Both the position numbers and the translations under genes were made by a program. Under the pieces are notes generated by a model. That model did no database searches and was not told the origin of the DNA. It saw nothing but the letters and a program-made list of their open reading frames with translations. 64,000 bases of DNA from Pyrocephalus nanus (Eukaryota > Chordata > Aves > Passeriformes > Tyrannidae), in contig CM076275.1 in NCBI GenBank assembly GCA_038380795.1, positions 8,155,001-8,219,000 of the forward strand, given 5' to 3'. Positions 1-14,100 of this stretch are shown piece by piece (within the stretch, counting starts at the first letter, position 1; every line of letters starts with the position of its first letter).

Positions 1-963
1 ACGTTTTTCCTAAGTGTTCAATATTACAAGACAGAATATAAATATCACAAAACAAGTTAAGTATCTTTCTAACACCAGGGTAAATGATCAAATACACTTG
101 AAAACAGGAACAACAGAGCCAAGGCTTCAGTCATAGAGAAGATAAAGTTATACAATGATCCGGGAGTGAAGTCATTATGAAAAATGAGGGTTGGAAAAGG
201 CTGACACAAACCTAAAATACAGCAGTAATAAATACTTCATCTGACTAGCAATCTGTTTAAACTTAGCAGTGACAGAAAGCTGCCTTCCGCTCCAGCAGAG
301 AGTCCTGACGGAGACAGAGGCTGACATCTAGTGTCTACCAGACCCGAGCAGCGAGCTGAGAGAAGGTGCCCAACACCAGGACAAGGACGGCGAGCACCAC
401 TGTGGTGACACATCACCAGGGCAGGCAGAAGACGCCTGCGAGCAGGCAGAGCTCCTCACACAGCCACAGGACCACAAGGGAAAAGAGCACTTCCAAGGGT
501 AAAACACATATAGAGGCACAGGAATGAGTAGGGGCAAACAGGAAAGGCTGTGCTGCAAGGACAAATCCACATTTTCTGACTGTGAAGGGAAATGCAGAGC
601 TCCACACACAGCCAAGGGTTTAAAAAATGGTTCACCAGAACTGGAGGTGGTCAGACCACCTCTGTGCTCGCTACCCTGACACACTGACAGGCTTCACCCT
701 TCTGAGAAGGATCAGCTGGATGTGTCTGTGTCTGGTGCATTAATGATGACTCTCACGCTGCGTGATGGCCCCTACTGTGTGTGAGCTGGGTGACAGCCTG
801 CACACATCTCTCCCTTCCACAGTAAGCTGTGTGGCTAGGGAAGGAAGTCCCTAAATTTAAGAGGGATATTAAACAGTAGTGCCTACTTTGCAGAAGGGAC
901 TGAACTGTAAAACAGAGAGAAGAGCAGGGCTGCTCAACCTCTGGTCAGTGGAGAAGCTCTTAC
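1..963. other. UIMC1 intron downstream of exon 4 (left edge)
   Basis: Minus-strand intron sequence after the donor at 963. The first 300 bases are A+T-rich. I searched both strands for the next UIMC1 exon (a segment after SYCQ, then the paired Cys zinc-finger exons) and found none. No repeat family is recognisable here. Confidence 0.5.
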
Positions 964-2118
964 CTGGCAGTAGCTGGTGGTCGGTTCATCATCAGAAGTG
1001 GAATTCTTCTCTTCTTCCATGCTGTGCCCTGGACTCTCTGCCTCCCTCCTCTGTGAAGGGTGGAGCCAGGTGATGCTTTCAGACTCCTGCCCCTCTGTAT
1101 CTCCATCTTCCATACCATCAGCAACCCCATTCTCCCTGCTTATCTCTTCTCCTTTCCCAAGCTTGTTTTGGCTCAAGGAAGAACTGGGCACAACTGGGTT
1201 ACCAAACTCCTTCTTATGCAGTAGCTGCCTCTGAGCCTGCTTCAGGCTCTTCTGGTAAACCTCCAGCTGACACAAGATGACTTTGGTGTACTGGTTAGGG
1301 TCCACCCCTTTGGGGCAGAAGGGGATGCCCCAGTAATAGTGCACTGTGTCTCTCCCCTCCTCCTGTTTGTGTCTCTCCTCTGCCGCAGTCAGCAAGCAAA
1401 GATCTGGGGTACTGTCGGACACCTCGTTCTGATCTGGCTGCTCTGTGGAAACACAGACCTTGGCAGTGTGCCTGGGCTGTGAAGAGTGTTTGGTACCTGC
1501 CCCTCCACTGCTTCTCCTGGGGCTCTCACACTGTTCTGTGGTCCCGCTCTTCCAGAGCGTGGCTGAGCTCCCGGCACCTGCTTCTCCCACAGAATGGCCA
1601 GTGCAGGGCAGGAGATGCTCTTTTGGTGTGTGGCCTGTTGCTTCTGAGGAGCTGGAGGGGCTTGTGAACAGTCTGCGAGGTGTCAGTCGCCAGGAGCCTG
1701 AAGCCACCCTGCCAAAGGTGGGACTCAATGAGATGAAGTCCTCTCCGAGAGTTTTCGGTAACATGTTACTCGAATCGCTTTTTGCTGGTGAGGAAGACTT
1801 TTCACTTGACCTTGTCACAGGCTGGCCCTTCCCCGGAGACACGATTATGCTGGATCCTAGTGAGTTTTCAATGATTTCCTGGCTTAACCTCCTCAACACT
1901 ACCAGGGGGCTCCGGGCGACATCCAACTGTCCACTCCCATCAGCTCTGGAGCTCTGTGAATGGGAGCTGCACTCAGAGCGAGGGGTGCCAGGGCAAAGTG
2001 CCAGACCTCCCAGGGTCTCAGAGCCTTCTTTCTCGGCAGGCTGGCTTTGGCCTCGCACGCCCAGTGCTTCCTCTGACAACTGAGGAGTCGCATCTGAGGA
2101 GTCTGAGGGCTGACAGCT
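964..2118 (-). CDS. UIMC1: UIMC1 coding exon 4 (linker and Abraxas-interacting region)
   Basis: A 1155-nt exon encoding residues 122-506. It opens [13 protein letters not shown], aligning with human SCRPSDAS, and ends EEPTTSYCQ before donor gtaaga at 963. The first ~260 residues are Ser/Pro-rich and poorly conserved. The strongly conserved block, about 382-421, is the Abraxas-binding segment. The overlapping plus-strand ORF at 1445-2083 is an antisense shadow. Confidence 0.94.
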
Positions 2119-5100
2119 CTGAAAAACAAAACGTTGGCTCTCCTAGAGGCGTGTTCTCTATCAGCACAGTACACCAAGGTCTCCCACAGCATGCTGGCAG
2201 CCATCATGCCGACTGCAGATGCCCCCACCCCTGTGTACCCCAAAACAGCTGAGACTGAAATTCACATGTCCCTCTCACTAGGAACAGTCCAGAGCAACTC
2301 CTCTGTGACTGCTGTTGTTCCAGTTTGTGCTAGAAATAACTAGCCCCCCCCAGTAAAACTTTCTTTTGTGCAGTGTGGCAAAGCAAGCACGGAAAGTAGT
2401 GCTGCTGAAGAACCCTAGTAAGGCTCTTCACAGAAGCGCACTTACGCTAAGGCTCTCAGCAATGGCCTTCCTCAAGAGCTCCTCCTCTTCCTCTTCCTGA
2501 GAGTTCACTTGTCTGGCTTCTTGCTCACTCATTTTCAGGGCCAGTGCAAACTGTTCCTCTTCACTCATCTCTACAGCAGAAGAAATAGGATAATGTCAAG
2601 TCACAGCTGCAGCTGTATGTAAACACCCAACATATATCCAACATGTTGGGAGAAACGTGTAAGGGTCCCACCTCCCCAAGAGGAATGCAGAGCAAAACAT
2701 CTAAACTTCGGCTTTCCCAAAAAGGTGAGGTAAAACTGAGCAGGCAACAATAAATGAGAAAGGTAACGCAGGTCAGGAACTTCAGTTCAGGTTTCTACAG
2801 CAATCTAAGCTCCCATTCCCTGGGTATATTGTCTGCAACGTGATATTTTATTTGGCATCAAACAACACACTCTGCAGGTGCCGAATGCATGTTCAAAGAG
2901 AGAGGAAAAGATTTCCAAAGTGTGCTCAATTTTATATCAGACAGACTCAGCAGCAAGGCAGGATAAACAACACATCTTCTTTAAGACACTTTTTTACTAA
3001 CCAGTAGCACATCTCAGTGCCTTCTGACACACAGATACCTGCAATACCACAGGAGACCTACCCAAGAGAAAAAGAGCTACATGTTGTTCACCCTGAGCTG
3101 CAGGTGGAAAGCTCTGTGGAGTATAATGTTACTTGCTTGGTGGTATTATAGAGGATCCTTCACATGCATACATCCCCCTTCTGCTCACATCACCACTCCA
3201 CTGCATCACTAAGTCAGTCATGCATGGGAAACAGGTTTCCTACAGTTGTAACTGCTATTTCAGCAGAAAATTTCTTCCTGAAATACTCCTCACTCAAATC
3301 AAACCAAAAGCCTGGACTGGCTACTTAGAAACAAAGCAGTTAGTTACTTTGGAAAACATTATTTACTTAGATTCAATCCAACACTTCCACTACGCTTAAA
3401 ATATACAACGCCTGCAGAATGGAGTGCAGCTTGAAAAACAACTCAACAGCACTCTCAGGAGCTGAAAAATACATCTTCTCACTTGAAACAAATTGACAGA
3501 TTTCCTTCAGAACCCGCTCCCTCCTCCAGGCAGAATCCTGCACGCGCCATCTCATGCATGAACCAAAGGCTCGCGCTCTCCGACGGGCTACAACATCTTT
3601 AAGACATGTCACTGAACAGAGAGGCCGCCCAAGCACAAAACGTGCCTTCACTGCAGCCAGCTTCGCAGACAGACCTTTCCCTGGAATCAGCATTCAGAAC
3701 TTGCAGGCTCACATTTTCTATCCCATCCTCTTCCTACCAGCTGCCACCCAAACGCAGCAGCACGGCCACCCTGGAAGCAGCTGGGATCTGCTCTGGCCGT
3801 AGCACAGTCTGTGCATGACGGCACGGCTGCAACCAGGAGCATCCACGGAGCAGCCGGCTCTGCTCTGCCCTTCCCCCAGCTCCTGGCTGATGGCAGCCCT
3901 GTGCTCCCCCACCCAAGCAGGATCTGAAGCTTTTTTGGACTGCTCTGATTACTCGCAGATTCCTTTATGTGTCCTACTAAATCAGCACTTAGCTTCAGGT
4001 TGTTAGTTTGGGGGTGGGGGGGTAATTCCTTTTAAAATTAAGAAAGAGGTTGAAGGGAAGGCAGACTGCAGCGCTCTCAGGGCTCGTGGGGATCTTTTGT
4101 CCTTGCACAAAGTCGTTCTATGATGTTACAGCCAAGAGGGACCAGGGCAACAAAAAAAGCATCCTTTAATGGAAAGCGGACGACAGTCCAGTGTATGGAA
4201 AATGATCCCATCCCCAAGAACAACAGCAATACACAGAATTGCACAGAATCAATTAGGTTGGAAAAGACCTCAGAGATTACAGAGCATAACCCTTGACCTA
4301 TCAACACCTTGTCAACTAAACCACGGCACTAAGTGCCACATCCAGTCTTTTCCGTTTTCACAATACCAAACACCTTCCAAGCATTTGAAAAGTCTGTGCT
4401 GATTTGTTTCCCTGCCCAATCCATCACAGCAATCAGGCCAGATACTAATACTGATTCCAAACTCCGACATGGGCATGAAAACCAGTGCACGTGATCGGCA
4501 TCCCACAACACACGACTTTCCACGTGCTTCAACAGGGGCCTGAGTGTTCGCCAGTTCAGGCTATCAACATCCATGAAGCTTAATAAAAAGAAACATTTTT
4601 TGGCGAGCTACTGCTGTACATTTTGTTTTCTTCTCCCTCCCTGGCACAGCAATTTCCCCTCTGGGGACAGGGAATGTGCCAGACAAATGCTGCCTCTGGC
4701 AAAGAAACCAGTGACAAACAAGATGCACTTAGTGCACGTTCCAGTTGAGTAGGTACTCCGGAGACAGGGAAATCTCGAGTTTAAATCCACCTGGCATTAC
4801 GGTGGGAGAGCAAAGAGCAGCTCTGTTCATGTCTTCCAGTAGACCAGGCCTGCTTTAAGCGGAGCCGACGGAATTTCGTGCTCCAGGACTGATCACTTCT
4901 CAGCACCGTGTGTTTTATTAAACTTGATGCTGATTGCACCGGTCATAATTGATGATGATTAGAAATGCAGAGTGCTGCGTTAGCCCCCGACTGGCGTGTG
5001 CAAACAGACCCGGGGAGCGAACTCGGAGTGTGTGACGGAGACGAGCCGTGCTCCCGGAGCATGCCAGAGGGACAGGAGCTCCCACAGCCCCCGGGAAGAA

Positions 5101-8100
5101 TGATCCCTCTCCATCTGGACCACCCTGCTCAGCTCACACTCATCGCTCGTCTCACAGGAGCCCATTCCTGTGAGGAACTACCGGCACTTCCAGCTGGGAA
5201 CTCCGCGTCTCACACTCCAAAATCCACTCGTCACACGTCCATCCCAACACAGCATGAAATCCCAGCGCCTCTCTGGAGACCAGGGCATCCAAGACACCCA
5301 CAGATGGGAAGGAGGGGTCAGAGAGAAACTGTTTTTAAGATACTGCAGCCCTAAACAAATTAAACCATTTCAGAGCCTTTTTAAATGCTAATACGGCAAT
5401 TTGTGAAGCGATTTATGTTCCATTTTGACATTTGCAAAGTGAATTAGATGCAAAACCCCACTAGTTGTAGTTCTAACACTTACTAATAAAGAGATTTACT
5501 CAAAAATAACAGAAACGCGGGATCTCAGTACTTCCACATAACCAAAGAGCAATTACAGTAAAAACATTCAAATGTGCTTTAAAGCATAGACTTCCTCCGG
5601 AAAAAAAGAGAGACTTCTTTATGTTTTGTATTTCCATTTATCCTGTCAGGATGAAACGTCACAGATATATTTTAGTTATGGCTTTAGGTTAAAATGAATA
5701 AAACCACAACAAAGCAAAAATGGGAGGATATGCTTTATAACCAGAGCCTGCCAATATCCGAAATTTTCCAGTTTTGAGGAGAAAGAACTTGCTCTACCCA
5801 GAAGCACCGAATCTTTACAAAAGACCAATTTGCCTCGCAATTCAAAGAATTTATTTAAAGACACTGAGAAAAATAATTACTACTTCAAATCTTAATTTGC
5901 CTAAAAGCAAACACCAAAAGTCTAATTATAGCTTCCCATAAATGAGAACAGCCCCACGATCACACGTGCTTAAACAAGCGTCCGCTCTCCGACCGAGCAG
6001 CACCGGCACCCCCAAACTCAGACGTGCACACTAAGCAACAGAAAATTGCAGCTTTTGCCCCAGGAAAAGAAAAACTATTATCAATAATTTCAGCATCTAG
6101 ACACATAGCAGAACTCCTCTGCTATGCAATGGCTGGAGAGCTGGCTCTGTCTCCTGTGGATTTTCTGGAGCGCACTGAACACCTTTCGCACAGCACCAGC
6201 TCCCCAAACCCTGCACACTCAATGATGCAACGAGGATATCCAACTTCAGCAGCTCCCTGTTCTTAGCACCATATGTTTGGTCACATTTTATTGGCTTCTC
6301 CAAGGGGGGTTTTAGCTTTTATTTGGTGTTCTGCTTCCTTTGGGAGAAAAAGAAGAAGAAAAAGAACTCTTCCCCCATTTCTGACTTTTGTTATCTTACT
6401 TGTTCGACACAGATACGCTCAGTGGGCTCCAGCTCCCACAAAGAGCTGAGCTGTTCTGTGCTATGGCCTTAGGCCTCTATTAAAAACAATTTAATTCACA
6501 CAAGCCCTGTGAGGACTGACAAGCCCAACTGCTGCTGCTGGCAGAGGACTGGTGTGCTCCATTTTGTTCAGTGATTGCTTTGGGTTTTGCAGGAGACAGC
6601 ATCTCTCCCATTCCAAAACATCCTAAATTTCACATGCTGGATGGACCAACTACTGCCTTGCAGAGCATAGGAACACGAGCAGGGACCTGAGGCCTGGCTG
6701 CTGAAACAAGTGGGGCTGTACCAGGAGCACAGGCAATCTGACCACGCTCAGTGGTCCCTTCTGCCTGTACATCCCTAGCATTCAGAATATAAACAGGAGC
6801 ACCCCAGTCTGTTCTCTTTAGGATCTATTCATAGACCTAGTGTCCAGGAAAGCATTTAATCTCTTATTAAAGCTGCTGATACTGACCCCTTCACAACCTC
6901 CTGTGACACAAACTTCCAGGAGTTACTCCATGCTGTGTGAAGCATTACTGCCCTTCACCTGTTTCAAACACATCTATCTCCTGCTATTTCCACCAATGCA
7001 CCCTGGATATAGGAGCTTGTAAACAATGGCTCTGTGCTCAGCTGAGGCACTGCCTTCCTCATAGGAACTTTGATCCCACCTTCCTCTCCTAACAAAGCAG
7101 CTCCAGGCCTTCCAGTCTCTCCCCATAAGGCAGCTGCTCCATCCCCTTCATGGCTTGGGCTGCCCTTCTCTGGATGTACTGCCATGGCCTTGTGATGCAG
7201 AGACCAGAACTGCACACGTGGCTGTGACAGGGGTGCACCAACACTCTATATCTGCAAAATGACATCACCCAAATCTCTGGTTCTTAACACCCTTCCTCAC
7301 GATGTCCAGTGCTGCCAGTGCTCTGGTTGCCCACACAGCACGACCTGACAATTTCAGAGAACCATCAGCTGTGACTCAGATCTTCCCTGAGTGGCAGCTG
7401 CCAGGTCAGAGCATCCTGATGTTTCAGGGACAGGCAGCAGCAGAGGGGCCTGAAGGTAAAAGCATTTTGTGACTAACAGTACTTTCCGATCGGCTTCAAC
7501 CAGTTTTGAAACCTGGTGAGGTATCAGCACCCTCCCACACTTATTTTGGAAGTGCAGCAGTCCGTGCACATACTGCCCAGGGAAAAAACAAGTGACAGTG
7601 TGCCTATTTAGACAGGCAAAATTTACCCCTGAGAAGGGTCTTCTCTGAAAGCTCTGCATCCCCAGCCACATCACAGCCTTTCTGCAAGGGAAATAATCTC
7701 TAACACAAACAGCAGAAGCTGCTCAGCAACAGACAACTTCCCCAGCCCCACAGTCAAGACCTACGTGCAATTTTTCTTTTAGCAGCAAACTTGGTTTGAT
7801 CCAGCTGCTGTTTTGTTCTCTTCTTCTGCAATCCACTCTCTTCCTTTGACTCCTGCTGTAATAGAAAAAAACATGGTGAGCGCATGCAATATGTAAGAAA
7901 TACTACCAGCCCCCCTCCCCCCAACTACTCAGACACAAACACTGGTTCAAGAACAAGCCTCTATTTGTATGAAATTTGAATTTCAAACATAATTCAAACA
8001 CATTCTGTAACTATTAAAAGCTGTGTGATAAGCATAATGAGCAAAAAGAGTTACAGACTGACATAAACAGAGAAGTAGGAGAGACAATAGACTTCATGCC

Positions 8101-11100
8101 AGTCACCACCATGCACTGCACCTGCTACCCACGATTTCAGAGAGAATTTGTCTGGCCTTGCTAAAACATTGATATTTGTAAGCACTCAAAACAGAACCTT
8201 TTTACAAGCGAGCATCAAACACCTGTAAGCCAGGAATGTTTCCTGCCATGCAGCTTGTAGTAACAATGCCAAGACAACTTCAGGTGATCAAAACTAGGAT
8301 CCCTATCCATTTTTGGAGACCCATGCTAATGCACCCCGAGGGCAGGAGAGCCATATGTATTTCCTCCTCGTGCCAGTCTCTCATTGTATTCATAGAATTA
8401 TAGAATGGTTTGGGTTGAAAGGGATCTTAAATATCATCTCGTTCCAACTCCCTGCCATGGGCATGGACACCTTCCACTAGACCAGGTTGCTCAGAGCCCC
8501 ATCTAACCAGGCCTTGAATACTTCCAGGGATGGGGCAGCCACAGCTTCTCTGGGCAGTACTGCCACAAGTGTTTTGGTTTTGAAGCTTGAATACTTTGGG
8601 AATTTGGTGTCTCGGGTCTCCCTGGAACAATATCCTCACAAACAACCTACATGTGTGCTGCTTTAAGCACAGGGACTGCACCAGGACTGGGCACAGGCAT
8701 AAATGACACACATTTATGCAAGCTGCTGTCCTAACAGCTTAAGCGAGGCCGCACACATTAGTGAAGGCTGGCACTGGATCTTTTCCAATTTGTCTCTCTA
8801 AATCAGGTAGGATTAGAATCAAACCCACTGTTTCAGGCAGAGACCCAGTGTTTCAGGCCAGGAGGGGCTTTGCACCACTCCCTCTGCAGCTGCAGTGAGT
8901 TTTGCTTTCTGTGAGACACACCTTGGCCACACGCTTGTGCCTCATTCCACCTCCTGCGCCAGGACAGGGGTTCAAGGGGGAGGGCATGTGGCTTGGGCTA
9001 CTTTCGCACAAACAGATACATTGATTATTTTCAAGTGTCATCAATTTCTTTTGTCCTTTGCCCATGTTTCTGAGCCTGTGAAGTCCTCTGGACTGCACCT
9101 CTGTGCTGAATTTTGTTCCAGACGTCTCCAGCTTTAGTGTTATCTGTAGATTTTATTAATCTATATACACCACTTGCTCCCTCTTACAGATCATTAATGA
9201 GGATGTTAAAACACACACAGACCTAATATTGATCCTCTTGGCCTCAGCCTTACATCTCCCCCAGATGAGCCTCCCTTCTCTTCATCACCAGCTCTTGCTG
9301 ACAGTCTTTTAGCAGGATTTCAATGCAGGAATGTTACTATCTAGACCAAACTGAATTATTTATCTAACTAAGATTTTTGCAAGACACACTATTAAGTGGT
9401 TTCCTGAAATCCTACTACATTACAGCTTCTACATGCCCTCATACCTACACCACTCCTCACTTCACTGACTTAAGAATCACCTCACAACACAGCAGCAATC
9501 AAGTTCACTTGGCAAGTTCACACACACTCATGCTTGTACCTAAGGGTTTTTCCTATGACTGATTCCTTCTCTTCCCTACCCAGCCTGATTTGGGTGCCCC
9601 CTTTCTAAGTTCTGCCACTGTGTCTTCAAAAAACTGCTTCACATCCAGAGTTTCTCTTGCAAGCAGATGGATGTCAAGCTCACATTTAGGAAGTGAAATC
9701 CCCTCTTCCTGGGACCTGGCATATTGCCCTTCTCCATGGTTTTCCATAAGCCAATGGGATGTCCTACTCCAAAGTGCCTACCTTGGTCTGCAGGAATAGC
9801 CTCCTACTGACATCACGAGCAGATCACACCTGAGGGAGTGGGGAACAGTCTGTGGGATTGCACCAGGATCACACTAGGATTATATGCTGGAGGAGGTTAA
9901 GCAACAGCTCTCCCACTCTCCCCCAAAGCCCTGTCTAACCGTGCTAAACCCACCCCAGCTTAAGACAGGGGCAATTTAATCCTAGCAGGCTCTGTAAATC
10001 CCTGGTTCTTCTCTCTAGGCATCAATCTTCCCCTCATCACTCTTGCACTTGCAGGAAGGTCAAGCCTGACACTCTCATCTGCAGCTCTCTTCCAGGGCAC
10101 GGATGTGATTTATGAGCACACCCAACTTTCCACAGCTGCAAGTGCCTGCTCTGTGCACTGAGACGAGCACTTACAACACACACCACGGGACAAGACGGGG
10201 CCCAAACCCCTCCAGGGCTCTGGAGTGGAACGGCACACCCGGCACCGGGCGTGGTGCCCGGATCCACCGCACAGCCAAGTACGTGCCTCGGTTCCCTGTG
10301 CTGGTCCTGAAGAATCTCGACATTTACAACAGTGGCAGGAGCAAAATTATTGCAGGACACGTGTTGTACGAACCTCATGCATTTGAGAAAGATGTTTAAA
10401 TTGCTCGGCAGCGTTCTACCGAACAGCCACAGTACAGAGAACCGCTGAAGCAAAGCCAATTAATCCTGATGGGCCAAAATATATACACACATCTCAATTC
10501 CAAGAATTCTTAAATCTTCTTTATTTTTAAACCCAGAAAATAAAACATACCTTTTAATTAGGATTTATGGCTGTTTGTACCTCTGCTGGGAGAGAGCCCC
10601 GCAGGCCCCAGAGTGCTCTGCATAAATGCAGGCATGGATGGTAGAAACTGAAGGGGCCAAAAAAATTCAGAGAAGACAACAGGGCTTGCTCTTCCTGACC
10701 CAACCTTTTAATGCTCATCTATCTACAAGGATAATAGGAACTCAGGGGGCCACTCAACCAACTGCCTTTCTAATAAGATCACTAGTCCAAAAATAATCTT
10801 AATCAATTAAAATATTCCCAAACTGCAGCCAATACTCTTAGTTACAAGGTCATCTCCAACACACAACTTCCAAGGGAAACTAATTATTATAGCAGAGGTG
10901 AGGTAGGAACTGCACACCTCTGTTCAGTGCCAGCCTGGAGAGAATCTCTCCTCCTTTGCTGTCCATTCAAGGCACAACAGCCAGAAGGAACCCAAATTCT
11001 TTTCCTGTGTGTCAGGCTCTGCATTTTAATTTATGATGCTCTCTTATGAGCAATTTCACTGCCAGCATTGTACACCAATCAAGAAATAGACAGGTTTTCA

Positions 11101-14100
11101 AAGTTCTCTACACATTTAGTGGAAGGCAGCCACTATTCTTCTTCCTTATTTTTTTAACCTGCTTGGTTTCACCAGATAGCAGGAAATCAAACTCCCATTT
11201 TAAAAACGCTTTTTGCACATACTTAAGAGAACCTGACTCTGCCAGCAGAAACAGATACATCTCCAGTCACTCCTAAAAGCCCGTAAATGGAAGCCAGTAG
11301 CCAGCATCCCACATCCTCCTCCCTCAAATCCGCATCATAAACCACAGAAATCAGCTTCTACTGACTCAGGGAAGGAAAGGCTATAGCAGAATGTCTCCAT
11401 CACTAATGGTGCAGACTGCAAAGTCAAAAGGTCTGGGTAATTTTACTGCTCAACGGCAGTTGGGACCATCTAACAACAGGGCACAGCCAAACACCACACG
11501 TCCTGCATGGGAAATACGCAGATGAAAACGAGACTAATTTATTTTTAAAAACCAATTAGATGTTGGAAGTGCAATGTTTGGCTCTAGCCAAGGCTGCTGC
11601 TGAAATTAATATCACACCCTACTTTATTAGTCTCTGACTTCAGTTCAGAATCTGTTTCAGCTTTGCTGTCTTTCAGCTCATTAGAACAAACCTGCTGGAA
11701 TTGGAGACTTGAACAACAAGACACAACGGGGCTCATGCCAGACATGCAGTTCCTGACACACAGAGGGAAGACTCTGTAGGGAAAAGGGCTTTCATCAGGC
11801 TGTGAGGAGCCTGAATTCAGATCAGTCTGATTTTCGAGGAGCGATTGCAGCAGAGCCATGGAGCCTTTCCAAGAGCCAACTCACATTGCACTGTCCTCTG
11901 GGAACTGGAGGCACCAGGTCCCTCAGCACCAGCAGAGCCCTTGGGAACAGCAGGGCACTGCAGAGATTACTCCCATGTGGCTCTGCTTCACTTGGATGGT
12001 CAGTGGTGTGAGCTGGTGTCCTGGTTTTGGCTGGGATTGAGTTAATTTTATTCCTAGTAGCTGGTGCAGTGCTGTGGTTTGGATTTAGTATGGAAATAAT
12101 GCTGATAACATACTGATGGTTCTTTGGTGCCAAGCAGTGCTTACTAAGAATCAAGGACTCTTTGGTTTCCTGTGCTCTGACAGTGAGCAGGTGTGCAAGA
12201 AGCTGGGAGGAACTGGCCAAAGGGATATTCCATTCCATAGAACATCATGTCCAGCACATAAACTGGGGGAAATTGGCTGGGAGCCACCAATCACTGCTCA
12301 GGGACAGGCTGGGCATCAGTCAGTGAGTGGTGAGCAATAGTATTGTGCATCACTTGTTTCTCTTGGGTTTTACTCATAGAATCACAGAATGGTTTGGGTT
12401 GGAAGGGACCTTAAAAATCATCTCTTTCCAAACCCCCTGCCATAGGCAGGGGGACACCTCCCACTGGACCAGGTTGCTCATCGCCTGGCCTTGAACATTG
12501 CCAGGGATGGGGTATCCACAGCCTCTCTGGGCATCCTGATCCAGTGCAGTGCCTCACCACCCTCACAGTAAAGAATTTCTTCCGCATATCTAACCTAAAT
12601 TTCTCCTCTTTCAGTTTGAATCCATTCCTCCCTGTCCTATCACTACGTTTTCTCATGAAAAGCAGTTCCTCTCTCCCTCCTTTTCATTACAATTATTATT
12701 GATATTATCATTAGGATAATTAGTAGCATTACTGTATTTTATCTTGTTCCAATTATTAAGCTGTTCTTATCTCAACCCATGAGGTTTACTTTTTTTTCCA
12801 AATTGTCCTCCCCACCACAGGGCAGGGGGTGTGGAGTGAGAAAGCAGCCATGTGGTACTTAGTTGCCAGCTGGGATTCAAGCACAACAGGCAGGCACTGC
12901 CATCCCATCTTTTCCATAGTAAGATGTCCCTCAGGCCATGCCTGGTCCTGAGGTGAGTGGTCACTGCCACAGCTGATGGAGACAGGCCAGGGCAGTGGCC
13001 AGGTATTTCAGATGATGCCTAAACACACCTCCCTCTGTACCAGAGCCAAAATGTAAACTGGACAATCGACACACAGTGCTGATTTCCCTGACTGCAAGTA
13101 TCTCCAGATAGGAACACTTGGGCAGAGGGATGTTCCACACCAAAGGGAAGACAAGCCATGCAGAAATAGATGGCACCGTCACCCTGGAGTCTTATCATAT
13201 GTTCCCTGAGGGCTGGCAGAGCTGATGGATCTGGCAGAAAGAGCTTGTGAGACTTCATGCCAAATCTGAGTGCAAGCAGGTACTCTCCAAGCTCACAAAG
13301 GATCTACCCAGGAAAAACAAACCCAAAATTCCCACAGTGGATCAGCAGCATTTTGGGATTAAAAACTGCAAATCAGTCTAACAGGTCAACATAACCTTTG
13401 GGCTGTGCTCAGTGCTCACGCTTGGCCAGGCCTGATGCCAGGGAACAATCATTTTTCAGACATGGCTTCGGAAAATCTTGGGGGTCAGAGCCTTTCCCAA
13501 CAGCCCAATTCAAGCAAGGGGCTCATGAGACAGACCAGGAATTGCTATGCTTGGAGAGAGCACTGTTGGGAACTATTTGAAATATTTGTAAATGACCACC
13601 CATCTTCTGGCATGGGCAAGCAATTCCCTTCAGGGTTTAAACAGCCAGGGGAGACGGGAACCACTCTGCTCATTCGTCATGTCTGCGTTTTCTGAGACAC
13701 AGTCTGCAAAGAAGGTCATCTCCTCTTCCTTCCACAGAGCCAGAGAGACTGTTCTTATTTTGTCCAACCCTTTCCAAAAAAAGAGAAGTCTTCCCTGAAT
13801 CCAGGATTATATATAGCAGAGATCAGAAAGCCTCACGTCCAGAAAACTTCTTTCTGATGCAGCTCTGCAGATGCCACAGCATAGACATGAGCAAAGAAAG
13901 AGAACTTGGCAAAATAACATGGATGAGCTTGATAATCCAGCATGACTGAAAAATTCCTGGGAGAGGCAGTCTGCCAAAGATCATCAAAAGTGAGAAGCTG
14001 GAGGCTTTCCAGGTGCAGCTGCTACAAGATCTGCTGGTCTGGAAGCAGAACTAGGGACTTGTTCTATAGATACCTGCCAAGAGACTGCCAAGGAAGAAAG

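Larger units (their letters stand above)
2571..7764 (-). other. UIMC1 intron between coding exons 2 and 3
   Basis: A 5.2-kb intron. It holds a degraded CR1 at 4231-4432, an older CR1-like stretch at about 6640-7330, and an A+T-rich, low-repeat block at about 5380-5960 that could be a conserved element. No exon is seen on either strand. Confidence 0.75.

Noticed and set aside
350..420. Hydrophobic 21-residue minus-strand peptide resembling a tail anchor
   Set aside because: Ends at a stop but has no start, splice acceptor or conserved context; expected by chance inside a UIMC1 intron.
1445..2083. 212-codon plus-strand ORF
   Set aside because: Antisense shadow of UIMC1 coding exon 4, which has conserved splice sites and protein homology.
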